Positions 8,814 to 17,237 of a stretch of DNA of 64,000 nucleotides are shown in pieces. The DNA is from Microscilla marina ATCC 23134. Its GTDB lineage: Bacteria; Bacteroidota; Bacteroidia; Cytophagales; Microscillaceae. Numbering within the stretch: the stretch's first letter is position 1; every line of letters begins with the position of its first letter. The position numbers and the translations under genes are program-made. The stretch is from NCBI RefSeq assembly GCF_000169175.1, contig NZ_AAWS01000024.1:1-64000 (forward strand), written 5' to 3'. A model generated the notes under the pieces. The model did not search any database and was not told where the DNA came from. It worked only from the letters and a program-made list of their open reading frames with translations.

Positions 8814-9134
8814 TTACTTAGTGACAACCATGCGTTGGGTAGTGGTGTATGCTCCTGATGATATTTTTAGAATATAATAACCTGGTTGGAGCGATGCTGT
8901 AGGCACAAAGGAGAGGCTTCGTAATATTTTAGATTCTTTGACAGTTTGTCCCAGGATGTTTGCAATAGTGACCTTAATATGTGGCTTGGTACGGTCTACT
9001 TTGAAGTTGATTTTGTGAAAAAATAAATTTTCACCCTTTTTTATGCGTATGTAAGGATCGTGTGCGTATGTGCTTGTTTGTAGTATAAAAACCAACGCCA
9101 AAGGAAGAGATGAAAAAAGTAGTTTTTTATTCAT
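8814..9134 (-). CDS. Small secreted protein made of little more than a T9SS sorting domain
   Basis: The 106-residue product starts with a signal peptide (about 1-24, ending TYAH). After about 10 further residues it goes straight into a beta-rich C-terminal domain: FFHKINFKVDRT, a GQTVKESKIL strand, then LQPGYYILKISSGAY and the terminal TTQRMVVTK. That end matches type A T9SS sorting domains, which normally sit behind a large cargo domain and direct export across the outer membrane. No cargo domain is present and no larger frame continues upstream. It could be a remnant of a larger gene, a competitor or modulator of T9SS traffic, or a small surface protein. Fold and signal are seen; the function is not known. 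Confidence 0.7.
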   Translation of the reverse strand: MNKKLLFSSLPLALVFILQTSTYAHDPYIRIKKGENLFFHKINFKVDRTKPHIKVTIANILGQTVKESKILRSLSFVPTASLQPGYYILKISSGAYTTTQRMVVTK

Positions 9135-9262
9135 AAAAGGTATATTTAGCCAAATAAGTGGTCATTATCAACCTATACTTAATCGTATAAACGGGTGTTG
9201 CATTTTTTCGACGAAATATGTATGAATCTGGATAATATGTAATTTTTAGAGTATAAAAATTG

Positions 9263-9443
9263 TTGGTATCATAATTTAAAGCTAAATTTGTGACACGCCT
9301 CTTTTACTACGAAAGGGGATTTTTTTTTCAAAACATTCAACAAAAAAATACGTATCTAGTCTTTCCATACAAGATATAATTTTCATTAAATAGAAATATT
9401 TTTCTATAGCAATTTAGAACGGCTCTTTTACCGTTCTTTTTTT
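9263..9443 (+). ncRNA. Candidate small RNA between divergent genes
   Basis: A Bacteroidota-type promoter can be read as TTG (9263-9265), a 17-base spacer and TAAATTTG (9283-9290), which predicts a start near 9297. A hairpin, CCTCTTT (9298-9304) with AAAGGGG (9312-9318), follows directly and is trailed by a run of nine T. A second hairpin, AGAACGG (9416-9422) with CCGTTCT (9431-9437), is followed by seven T and is a standard terminator. No coding frame lies between them. A transcript of about 145 nt, or a very short one ending at the first hairpin, is plausible. This is pattern-based and unconfirmed. Confidence 0.3.
9416..9443 (+). terminator. Rho-independent terminator with no gene in front of it
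   Basis: AGAACGG/CCGTTCT forms a 7-bp stem around CTCTTTTA and is followed by TTTTTT. It lies in the gap between the divergent T9SS-tail gene and greA, pointing rightward, where no protein gene precedes it. Confidence 0.65.
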
Positions 9444-9856
9444 GTTATCCATAGTGAAGTAACCTATAAAAAACAAAGCGTTCCAAACAGGCAAAATACT
9501 TGTTTGTCAAGCGCCAGGTTTACAAATTATTCAATACAGTGAGTAAACATTGGTATGCTATGATACAAAGCTTTTGCTGACAATGGTTTATTTAACTATT
9601 TGCTTTGATCAGTTCAACCTGGTGGAGTGGAGCAGGTGTTTTTCTAGGATTACTAAGGAGCAATCATGGCGATGTTAGGCTCAGCAGAGTAGTTACGGGT
9701 TACATGACAATGCTTATATTCATCGCTGAAGTATGGGTACATTATTGCTAAATGGTGCTGCAAATCAAGGCATTAAAATAGGTGAGGTGTAAGTGAGTCC
9801 TGTTTTTGCAATAAAACAGCATTGCAAAACTATTCGCAACATCCACAAGTTTAGTC

Positions 9857-9889
9857 TTGGCATAGCGCTAAAAAACAAAAATATTTTTG
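9857..9889 (+). promoter_or_regulatory. Probable greA promoter
   Basis: TTG (9857-9859), a 22-base spacer and TATTTTTG (9882-9889) fit the Bacteroidota housekeeping promoter TTG-N17-23-TAnnTTTG. The predicted start would be about 13 bases before the greA ATG. Confidence 0.45.
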
Positions 9890-9908
9890 ATAAAAAATAG
9901 TAAAAAAA

Positions 9909-10382
9909 ATGGCTAAAGTATCTTATTATACAAAAGAAGGGTTGAAAAAGCTTAAGGATGAGCTTCAGCACCTAAAAACCAAAGGGCGTGCAGACATGGC
10001 ATATCAAATAGCAGAAGCTCGTGATAAAGGTGATTTGAGTGAGAATGCAGAATATGATGCAGCCAAAGATGCTCAAGGTTTGTTAGAGTTAAAAATTGCC
10101 AAACTGGAAGACACGGTTGCCAATGCTCGCATTATAGACGAGTCAAATATTGATACCTCAAAGGTATCTATCTTGTCAACGGTAAAGATAAAGCACCAAA
10201 AGCTTAAAAAAGTATTGACATATACCCTTGTTTCAGAAGAAGAAGCCAACCTCAAAGAAGGTAAAATTTCTGTACAATCGCCCGTGGGCAAAGGGTTACT
10301 GGGTAAAAAAGTGGGTGAAGTAGCCGAAGTACATACCCCAGCTGGCAAAACCGATTTCGAAATACTTGAAATTACCCGTTAA
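9909..10382 (+). CDS. greA: Transcription elongation factor GreA
   Basis: The 157-residue protein matches GreA in length and order. An N-terminal coiled-coil finger (about 1-75) carries the conserved acidic tip region DKGDLSENAEYDAAKDAQ. A C-terminal FKBP-like domain (about 80-157) contains SPVGKGLLGKKVGEVAEVHTP. GreA enters the secondary channel of RNA polymerase and stimulates cleavage of backtracked RNA so that elongation can resume. The gene is followed after 209 bases by a HIT-family gene in the same direction; the gap has no clear terminator. Confidence 0.96.
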   Translation: MAKVSYYTKEGLKKLKDELQHLKTKGRADMAYQIAEARDKGDLSENAEYDAAKDAQGLLELKIAKLEDTVANARIIDESNIDTSKVSILSTVKIKHQKLKKVLTYTLVSEEEANLKEGKISVQSPVGKGLLGKKVGEVAEVHTPAGKTDFEILEITR

Positions 10383-10591
10383 GAAATTCTGTGAGAGCAC
10401 ATAGCTCTGGGTGAATGAATGCATCATTAAATCGTATACTACCAGGTCTTTCTGGCATACTTCCAATAATCATCAAATTTTATTGTATTTTGCTCACAGC
10501 TTTGCATCAATGGCAAAACATGCCAAACTTGCCATTGAGGTAGTGATTTGCTATTTATTATCATTCATTCACTCAATTTCAATAGATAATT

Positions 10592-10984
10592 ATGTCCACT
10601 ATATTTTCCAAAATTATATCTGGTGACATTCCAAGCCACAAAGTAGCCGAAACTGAAGATTATTTTGCTTTTTTAGATATATTTCCGGTGGCAAAAGGAC
10701 ATACCTTGGTGGTTCCTAAAAAAGAGGTAGATTATATTTATGACCTGAACGATGAAACCCTGACCGGGCTGCATCTTTTTGCCAAAAAAATAGCCGTTGC
10801 TGTCAAAAAAGCTTTTCCTTGTGAGCGTGTCAGTGTGGTAGTGGCCGGATTTGAAGTGCCTCACGCGCATATTCACCTTATTCCTTCCAATAGCATGGCT
10901 GACTTGCAGTTTACTGACAAACTTTCTTTTACCCCCGAAGAACTGACCGAAATTGTTGGACACATTCAGGCACACCTCGACTAA
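10592..10984 (+). CDS. HIT-family nucleotide hydrolase
   Basis: This 130-residue protein is a histidine-triad hydrolase of the HinT type. It begins with the family opening TIFSKIISGDIPSHKVAE. Further on it has the strand FLDIFPVAKGHTLVVPK and the catalytic triad HAHIHLIP near residue 95. Related enzymes hydrolyse adenosine 5'-phosphoramidates and similar nucleotide conjugates. It is slightly longer than minimal HinT proteins, with a C-terminal helix (TPEELTEIVGHIQAHL). The Crp-like gene starts 16 bases after its stop codon, so the two are probably co-transcribed. Confidence 0.93.
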   Translation: MSTIFSKIISGDIPSHKVAETEDYFAFLDIFPVAKGHTLVVPKKEVDYIYDLNDETLTGLHLFAKKIAVAVKKAFPCERVSVVVAGFEVPHAHIHLIPSNSMADLQFTDKLSFTPEELTEIVGHIQAHLD

Positions 10985-10999
10985 AGTTATCTTTTTTGA

Positions 11000-11638
11000 A
11001 TGAAAGCACTGGAGCCGTTTTATCAGCAAATGGGCATACGTGAACCTACGCTCAGGCAAGCCATTGAAAAACATGGTTTTGTAACAGCGCATGTTGCCCA
11101 AGAGCACCTAATAAAAACAGGAGAATATATCAAAGTGCTTAAAATTTTGTTGCAGGGAAGGGTACGGGTTTTTCAGGAATACGAAGATCGGGAGATTTTG
11201 ATCTACTACCTCTCTCAAATGGAAACCTGTACACTTTCTTTATCGGCTTGTTTTGGCGATTGCCAAAGCACCGTGTCTGCCATTGTAGAAAGCAACCAGG
11301 CACAAGTACTCAACATTCCGGTAAGGTTTGTCACAGATTGGTGCTACCAATACCCCTCCTGGAACCATTTCACCATTGATACATTCAGGCATAGTTATCA
11401 GGTATTGATGGAAAGTTACTCAATGTTGGCGTTTAAAACCCTCAACGAAAGGTTGTGGGAGTACCTCATCAATAACACTTGCCCTCCGACAAACAATGTA
11501 GTACTTATGTCGCACCAGCAAATAGCCAACGAGTTGGGTACTACCCGTGAGGTGGTATCGCGATTGCTCAAAAAACTGGAAAAACAACAACGAATACGTC
11601 TGGGGCAAAAGTCTATTCAGATTATTTATTCAAGCTAG
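11000..11638 (+). CDS. Crp/Fnr-family transcription regulator with a cysteine-bearing sensor domain
   Basis: The 212-residue protein has a cyclic-nucleotide-binding-like beta roll (about 20-125) and a C-terminal winged helix (about 150-212). The recognition part reads SHQQIANELGTTREVVSRLLKKLE. In the beta roll the phosphate-binding cassette of true cAMP receptors (Glu and Arg in an FGE...R pattern) is not seen. Instead there is METCTLSLSACFGDC, with three cysteines in 13 residues. This resembles a Crp subgroup with ETC-LSL in this place, so the effector is probably not cAMP and may be redox- or metal-related. That last point is inference. It is closely coupled to the upstream HIT gene. Confidence 0.85.
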   Translation: MKALEPFYQQMGIREPTLRQAIEKHGFVTAHVAQEHLIKTGEYIKVLKILLQGRVRVFQEYEDREILIYYLSQMETCTLSLSACFGDCQSTVSAIVESNQAQVLNIPVRFVTDWCYQYPSWNHFTIDTFRHSYQVLMESYSMLAFKTLNERLWEYLINNTCPPTNNVVLMSHQQIANELGTTREVVSRLLKKLEKQQRIRLGQKSIQIIYSS

Positions 11639-11786
11639 GCAGTAGCAAGCTATTATTATGTATGATAATGGAATGTATTCAACGGTCACTTCACATTTAT
11701 TTGCCTACTTGTGCCAAAAGTCACAGGTATGTCTTACTACGTTCCCTTAATTTTGTTCCATCAAATAAATAAACCAAATAATACCG

Positions 11787-12665
11787 ATGAAACAGACATA
11801 TCAAACAAGCTTATTACTTATAGTATTGATTATTAGTGGGTGGAGTGTTGCCTTGGGGCAAAATAAACAACGCTATACCCATCATTCTCCAGTAGCGCAC
11901 CACCAGGTGGCATTGGAGGTATTGCAAGCCAGCAAAAACTGGATCGATGCATTTAACCAAGGCAAAGCAACGCAATGTGGCCGAGCTTATCACCATAAAA
12001 ATGCAACGATGAGGGCAATGCCTTTTGGGGTAAAACAAGGGCGGGTTTCAATCACTGCTTTTTGGTCTTCGTTGATTGCTCAAGGAGCTACCCAACTGGA
12101 ATATACCCAAGTGGCCATAGAAGTAGTCAATAAAAATACAGCGTTATTATCAGCCGACTGGCGCATGAATATAGGTGAAGGCAAAATTTATCAGGAAAAA
12201 TGGAGTAAAGAGAACGGCCAATGGGTACTAGTGTACGATGATTTTGAGGTATTGAAAAAATACCCCGCCCCCATTGTTTATGAGGCAAATGCAGTAGCAA
12301 GTCATGAGGCTTTAGAGGCGGTAATTCAAACCTCTATGCAGTGGGTTCAAAGTTTTAATCAACAAAAAGCAGCTGCATGTGCTAACCTGTATGCACAAAA
12401 CGCTACCCTCAATGGAGTACCTTTTACCAGTGTGCATCGCCAGGCAGCTATTCTGAGTTTTTGGGCAAAGCTTGTCAAAGATGGAGCCCGCAACCTTACC
12501 TACCATCAGCTGAAGGCAGAGGCAGTAACTCCAGGTGTGATAAAACTAGCCGCACATTGGTCTATGAATATAGGTGAAGGTAAAATTTATCAGGAAAAAT
12601 GGGTAAAAGAGCAAGGCAAGTGGCGTTTGGGTTATGACGAGTTTGAAGTATTAAAACAGTACTAG
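11787..12665 (+). CDS. Secreted protein with two tandem NTF2-like (SnoaL/DUF4440) domains
   Basis: A signal peptide (about 1-24, ending ALGQ) precedes two copies of a 120-residue alpha+beta domain, about 38-160 and 168-292. Each copy shows the same path: an amphipathic helix (NWIDAFNQGKA; QWVQSFNQQKA), a Y-x-x-NAT strand, a FW helix, and a final WV/WR strand ending in DDFEVLK or DEFEVLK. The segment MNIGEGKIYQEKW is identical in both. NTF2-like folds form a deep pocket and may be catalytic or only ligand-binding; no specific function can be read here. The gene is monocistronic, 148 bases after the Crp-like gene. Confidence 0.75.
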   Translation: MKQTYQTSLLLIVLIISGWSVALGQNKQRYTHHSPVAHHQVALEVLQASKNWIDAFNQGKATQCGRAYHHKNATMRAMPFGVKQGRVSITAFWSSLIAQGATQLEYTQVAIEVVNKNTALLSADWRMNIGEGKIYQEKWSKENGQWVLVYDDFEVLKKYPAPIVYEANAVASHEALEAVIQTSMQWVQSFNQQKAAACANLYAQNATLNGVPFTSVHRQAAILSFWAKLVKDGARNLTYHQLKAEAVTPGVIKLAAHWSMNIGEGKIYQEKWVKEQGKWRLGYDEFEVLKQY

Positions 12666-13628
12666 CCTTGGGGTAAGTTTTTGGCTTGCATTATCCCTCC
12701 GAAAACCTGCCGGGTAGGCTGTTCAAAATTAGTGACTTTCTTCCCCAAGAAAATATTCAAAATCTATAAAAACCACTACATTCGGTTTATTCCATACCTG
12801 TCAGGTTTGTAAGACGACGTCAAGACAACCTGACAGGTATTTGCCCGTATTTTAGCTGAAAAAAGTTGTTTTTAAGGAGAAAACAAGAAAAATGTGTATC
12901 ACTCCCTGTGAAGGTCTTACCAAAGGGTGACCTGAGCAATGCAAACCCTAAAATTTAAAAACAACTTATTTTTGAATTCAACTTTCGCGTAAAATGTAGA
13001 AACCTCATTTGCCGATTTTTTGCTCAGCAAGTGCTGGTCTGAAGACCAACATGGGGGGGATGTTTTTGGAGAATAGCCACTTCCTGAAGCTTTTGCCCTC
13101 GTATTGTCTTTGCGAGGGCAACCATAAAAGATGGCCGTTTATTAATTGTAATTAAACCTACCAATTATCTACCTTGGTGTTAATTTATGACATACACCTT
13201 TGTCAAATACCTCTTACATTTGCGTTGCAGAAATCTATCTAAGTATCACCTGAAGAGCAGAGTAGTCACAAAAGGTAGTTTTTTTAAAATGAATAGTTTG
13301 GCTTTGTTCAAATCTACTCTTATCAATACAACAGATTTATCAAATAACAATTTAATTTTCTCTGCTCTCAGGTGTTTTTTCAAATCAACTACTCTTTTTG
13401 TTTAAGTATTAAACTACCCTCTTTTCCCAATCTTTTTTTGCGTATCTAAAAAATGCATTGAACTAAGTTTTTATTTTAGTGTTTTTAGCAAATATTCATT
13501 GCTGTATATTCGTTATTACTTATTTGTTTTTTTGTTGTAACATTTCAACAAAAACCTGAAATAAAGTACTTATATGTAAACATACGCCTACTTTTTGCTA
13601 TTTTGGGCTCGAAAACTAATGTGAGTAT
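12666..13628. other. Long intergenic region, mostly featureless
   Basis: The 963-base gap holds one striking inverted repeat (12794-12840). The rest is AT-rich with no convincing gene. A 72-codon frame at 13187-13405 has no recognisable features and sits in low-complexity DNA, so it is not called. Confidence 0.5.
12794..12840. repeat. Perfect 14-bp inverted repeat, REP-like
   Basis: ATACCTGTCAGGTT (12794-12807) pairs with AACCTGACAGGTAT (12827-12840) across 19 bases. The ACCTGACAGGT core is a sequence I associate with repeated intergenic palindromes in Bacteroidota. It lies 130 bases after the NTF2-like gene and lacks a T-tract. Confidence 0.6.
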
Positions 13629-14432
13629 ATGATGATTACTATTAGCAATACAGAACTTAAAAACCTGGATATAGAAATATCCGATGGTATTGCCACCATT
13701 ACTATCCGTCGTGGCTCTAAACTAAACGCCTTGAACTATGATACGATCGAGGATTTGCGCAAAGCAATGAAGGAGGTAAATACCAACAGTGATATTCTGT
13801 CGGTAATTATTACAGGTGAAGGTACTAAAGCCTTTGCTGCTGGAGCTGATATTGCCGAACTCGCCAAATTGGACGAGGTGGGCGCTAAACGCTACTCGCA
13901 AAATGGACAAGACGTATTTGCCATTATCGAAAACTGCACAAAACCAATCATTGCGGCTGTTAACGGCTATGCATTGGGAGGGGGTTGTGAGCTGGCACTT
14001 GCTTGTCATATGCGTATTGCTGTAGAAGCAGCCAAGTTTGGTTTACCTGAGGTAAAGCTGGGCACATTGCCAGGTTTTGGGGGCACCCAACGTCTTACTC
14101 AAAGCATAGGGAAGTCTAAAACACTTGAGTTGATCATGACAGGCGACATGTTATCGGCAAAAGAGGCAAAAGACCTTGGTTTGGTAAACCACATGGTAAC
14201 TACTCACGAAGAGTTGATGAACAAAAGCCGGGAGATTTTGACTAAAATTTCGGGGTCAGGGCCTTTGGCGATTGCTATGGTGATCAAGTCGGTAAATGAA
14301 GTATATAGCAGTGATGAAAGAGGGTATTTGAAAGAAGCCCGATATTTTGGACAATCAGCTGGTACAGAAGACTTTCACGAAGGAATGGAAGCTTTCTTGC
14401 AAAAACGAAAGCCCGATTTTAAAGGCGAATAA
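13629..14432 (+). CDS. Enoyl-CoA hydratase/isomerase (crotonase family)
   Basis: The 267-residue protein has the crotonase fold. The first oxyanion-hole segment is [12 protein letters not shown] near residue 70, and the second is [17 protein letters not shown] near residue 120, with the first catalytic Glu in GCE. The second Glu lies in [20 protein letters not shown] near residue 145. Having both glutamates points to true hydration of trans-2-enoyl-CoA in fatty-acid oxidation or a related pathway. The start has two adjacent ATG codons, so the protein may begin one residue later. A strong terminator follows at 14470, making it a single-gene unit; no other beta-oxidation gene is close. Confidence 0.92.
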   Translation: MMITISNTELKNLDIEISDGIATITIRRGSKLNALNYDTIEDLRKAMKEVNTNSDILSVIITGEGTKAFAAGADIAELAKLDEVGAKRYSQNGQDVFAIIENCTKPIIAAVNGYALGGGCELALACHMRIAVEAAKFGLPEVKLGTLPGFGGTQRLTQSIGKSKTLELIMTGDMLSAKEAKDLGLVNHMVTTHEELMNKSREILTKISGSGPLAIAMVIKSVNEVYSSDERGYLKEARYFGQSAGTEDFHEGMEAFLQKRKPDFKGE

Positions 14433-14469
14433 TACAACACAACGATATTTTCAAGGAGTTTCCTTGATG

Positions 14470-14510
14470 AATCCCTCTTTTAATTAACCATTATAAAGAG
14501 GGATTTTTTT
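14470..14510 (+). terminator. Rho-independent terminator after the enoyl-CoA hydratase gene
   Basis: AATCCCTCTTT (14470-14480) pairs perfectly with AAAGAGGGATT (14495-14505), followed by five more T. Confidence 0.88.
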
Positions 14511-14709
14511 ATGTTTGCAAACTCATTATTTCAATGTTCCGCAATAACTTAACTATTTAGTTTTTACTTACTTGAGTATTTGTTATAAAAGTGCTGGTGC
14601 TTGAAAAACAAATAAGTGAAGTAATTGTAGTGTAAGTTTTTGATTTTTAGAGACTTATAAAGTGAGTAGTTACTCGAGTTATCTATAGACTATCGTTCAA
14701 TGCTGTTTA

Positions 14710-14766
14710 GCTGACGCAGAGCTCGCAAGCTCGGTTCCTTAGTAGAGATTTTGTGCGTGCGTCAGC
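14710..14766. repeat. 9-bp inverted repeat upstream of the flippase gene
   Basis: GCTGACGCA (14710-14718) pairs with TGCGTCAGC (14758-14766), with a smaller GAGCTCGCAAGCTC element inside. It lies in the 457-base gap before the flippase gene; nothing else is evident in that gap. Confidence 0.4.
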
Positions 14767-14889
14767 CACTATCGACTGTGGATTATGGACAAAGGTGCTC
14801 CCACTACTTTCAGCCAATCAAGGCTTAAGGGAACAGTATTGGACTATCATCTGAACACTGTGGACTATTGTATTTGACAAATAAAGTTT

Positions 14890-16419
14890 ATGAGCGTACT
14901 TAAGAAATTGGCAGGTGAAACCATATTGTATGGGATGAGCAGTATTGTGGGTAGAATGCTCAACTTTTTGCTGGTGCCTTTGTATACTGCTGTATTGGCT
15001 GCTGCTGACTATGGTTTTCAGAGTGAATTGTACGTATATGTTGCTTTTCTAAACGTGTTGTATGCTTATGGTATGGAAACCACGTTTTTTAGGTATGCTG
15101 CCAAGGCAGAAAACGACCCACAAGAGATATATAACACTGCTTTATCTTATATATTGGTGACTAGCACCATTTTTTCTACTTTACTTATTGTATGTGCCCA
15201 ACCTATAGCGCGTAGTTTGGGGCATCCCGAAAGCTCCCACCTCATTGTATGGCTGGCCATTATCATAGCCGTAGATGCTGTATTGATTATTCCTTATGCT
15301 CGTTTGCGGTTAGAAAACAAAGCAAAGCAGTTTGCCGTGACCAAGCTCATCAACATATTTGTAAACATTGGCTGTAATTTGTTTTTTCTATACTTCTGTA
15401 AAAACATCTATGAAGGCAAGTTTTTGACGCAATACCAGGCGTTGGTTGCCCGTGTCTATAACCCTGACATGGGCATTGGCTACATTATTTTATCAAACCT
15501 GGTGGCCAACGCCCTGGTACTTCTGTTGCTTTACCGTTCTTTTCTTAGGTTTCGCTTTCGCTTAAATTGGGTGCAGTTTCGCCCCATGTTTATTTATTCT
15601 TACCCGTTGATGTTTATGGGCATTGCGGGCATTGCCAGTCAGTTGCTCGACACCATTATGTTGAAATACTATTTGCCAGAAGGCTACTATTATGGCAAAA
15701 GCAACGAAGCAGTGGTGGGCATTTATCGAGCCTGCGGTAAACTTGCCATTTTTATGAACTTAGGCATTCAAGCGTTTAAATATGCCGCCGATCCTTTCTT
15801 TTTTTCCAGGGCAGAAGACAAAAAAGCACCAGAGTTGTTTGCCAGGGTGATGAAATATTTCATCATTACGGGTGCTGTGTTTATGGTGGGGATTGGGCTC
15901 AACTTAGATATTATAGTACTGCTTTTACGCAAACCAGTGTACCGCGAAGCCATCGGCGCAGTACCTTTTATGTTGTTGGGGTACTTGTTTTTGGGAGTAT
16001 ATACCAACTTGTCGATATGGTTTAAACTCACCGATAAAACATTTTATGGCACCTGGTTGGTAACCGGAGGGGCGTTGCTTTCATTGTTACTTAACTACTG
16101 GTTGATTCCAGTCATGGGATATATGGGGTCAGCGGTGGCTTTGCTGGTGGTATATATGGGTATGACAGTAGCTTCTTACCTCATTGGGCAAAAACACTTT
16201 TATGTGCCTTATCAGGTAAAATCAGCCTTGGTTCATATAGGGTTGGCAGCGGTGTTGGTGTTTGGCGTACAGTTTGTAAATCTGGGAAGTGCCTTGATGA
16301 ATTTTTTGTTGCATCAAGGCTTGTTTGTAGGCTACTTGGCGTTGTTAGTAGTAATAGAGTGGCAAGATATAAAGACATTGATTGCCCGCCTAAAAAACAG
16401 AAAGCAACCCAAACAATAA
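14890..16419 (+). CDS. Polysaccharide flippase (MOP superfamily, Wzx-like)
   Basis: A 509-residue integral membrane protein with about 12 to 14 helices opens with the family signature of Bacteroidota oligosaccharide flippases: an amphipathic start (LKKLAGETILYGMSSIVGR), then MLNFLLVPLYTAVL. Such proteins flip undecaprenyl-linked glycan units across the inner membrane for O-antigen, capsule or exopolysaccharide. A charged loop (YYLPEGYYYGKSNE) is found near residue 265. The length is normal. It is not in a glycan gene cluster: the following gene is convergent and encodes a lipoprotein. Confidence 0.88.
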   Translation: MSVLKKLAGETILYGMSSIVGRMLNFLLVPLYTAVLAAADYGFQSELYVYVAFLNVLYAYGMETTFFRYAAKAENDPQEIYNTALSYILVTSTIFSTLLIVCAQPIARSLGHPESSHLIVWLAIIIAVDAVLIIPYARLRLENKAKQFAVTKLINIFVNIGCNLFFLYFCKNIYEGKFLTQYQALVARVYNPDMGIGYIILSNLVANALVLLLLYRSFLRFRFRLNWVQFRPMFIYSYPLMFMGIAGIASQLLDTIMLKYYLPEGYYYGKSNEAVVGIYRACGKLAIFMNLGIQAFKYAADPFFFSRAEDKKAPELFARVMKYFIITGAVFMVGIGLNLDIIVLLLRKPVYREAIGAVPFMLLGYLFLGVYTNLSIWFKLTDKTFYGTWLVTGGALLSLLLNYWLIPVMGYMGSAVALLVVYMGMTVASYLIGQKHFYVPYQVKSALVHIGLAAVLVFGVQFVNLGSALMNFLLHQGLFVGYLALLVVIEWQDIKTLIARLKNRKQPKQ

Positions 16420-16483
16420 AAAGTTGAATCAGTTGTTTCCAAGTAATACAAAACACAAAAAGAAGTATAAAAGAGGGTTCAAA

Positions 16484-17005
16484 TTAGTCGGTGTTAACTG
16501 TGACAGAGTCAGTAAAGATGGTGTCGCTTGTATTGCCTGCCCGGTCTTGTATATATATTTGAAACTTCCAAATATCGTTTTTCGGAATCCCCAGTTCTGT
16601 GTAACTGGCTACCCGAATACCAGGAAAACTATACTGCAATGTACCTTGAATAGGACCCGGAGAGCCTCCGCTTAAGTCATCAAACCTACCGTTGAATGTA
16701 AGGCTTGAGCTAGGCTGTTCAAATTTGACAAATTGGCCATTTCTTCTTAGGTAAATGCTGGCAAAAAAATTATCCCCTTCATTATTAGACAAGGCACCCA
16801 AGTCGCCGTCACCATCGGTAAACTTGATGGTAATAGAAATGGAGTCGGACGGGTTGCCCAACTGATCAGTAGTTCTGATTACCTCTATTTTGTCAAAGTC
16901 TATGTCAGGGCTTAGGCTAAATTTGGGCTTAGAAATACAGCCTGTCATTGCCCAGGCTAAATACATACACCAAACACTCAAAAAAATATAACTTGTTTTT
17001 TTCAT
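16484..17005 (-). CDS. Bacteroidota lipoprotein of unknown function
   Basis: The 173-residue protein starts with a signal sequence ending in the lipobox MTGC near residue 22, so it should be lipidated. The mature part is beta-rich. A DGDGDLGA motif near residue 70 resembles acidic calcium-binding turns, and a later strand reads WKFQIYIQDRAGNTSDT. Proteins with a KFTDGDGDLG element are common as surface lipoproteins in this phylum, but I cannot name a function. It ends 64 bases from the convergent flippase gene. Confidence 0.7.
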   Translation of the reverse strand: MKKTSYIFLSVWCMYLAWAMTGCISKPKFSLSPDIDFDKIEVIRTTDQLGNPSDSISITIKFTDGDGDLGALSNNEGDNFFASIYLRRNGQFVKFEQPSSSLTFNGRFDDLSGGSPGPIQGTLQYSFPGIRVASYTELGIPKNDIWKFQIYIQDRAGNTSDTIFTDSVTVNTD

Positions 17006-17023
17006 TCGTATGAAAATTATGAA

Positions 17024-17126
17024 CTTGTTTAAGGTTTATGCTTTGAGAGCAAAAATTTAAGTTTTGAATCACTTGGAGAACCGCAGCCCTTTAGGGCAAG
17101 CTCAGCGAAGCTAAACCTTAAACAAG
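17024..17126. repeat. Inverted-repeat element, 15-bp perfect ends
   Basis: CTTGTTTAAGGTTTA (17024-17038) pairs exactly with TAAACCTTAAACAAG (17112-17126). An inner hairpin GCCCTTTAGGGC lies between. The ends resemble those of the larger palindromic element at 56750-56911 (AGAGCTTGTTTAA), so the two may belong to one family of non-coding mobile or structural elements. Confidence 0.6.
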
Positions 17127-17237
17127 CTCTATGATGAAATCCTCTTGCAGTTTTATACCTGTGTGGTATACTTGGGTATTTGTAAAACAAATACAATAAT
17201 ACAATTATTTTACTACTTGAAACCTATTTCCAAGTTT

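Noticed and set aside
10411..10626. 71-codon frame between greA and the HIT gene
   Set aside because: It overlaps the start of the HIT gene, has biased composition and shows no motif.
13187..13405. 72-codon frame in the long gap before the enoyl-CoA hydratase gene
   Set aside because: It has low-complexity content, no motif and no promoter context, and AT-rich DNA makes frames of this size common.
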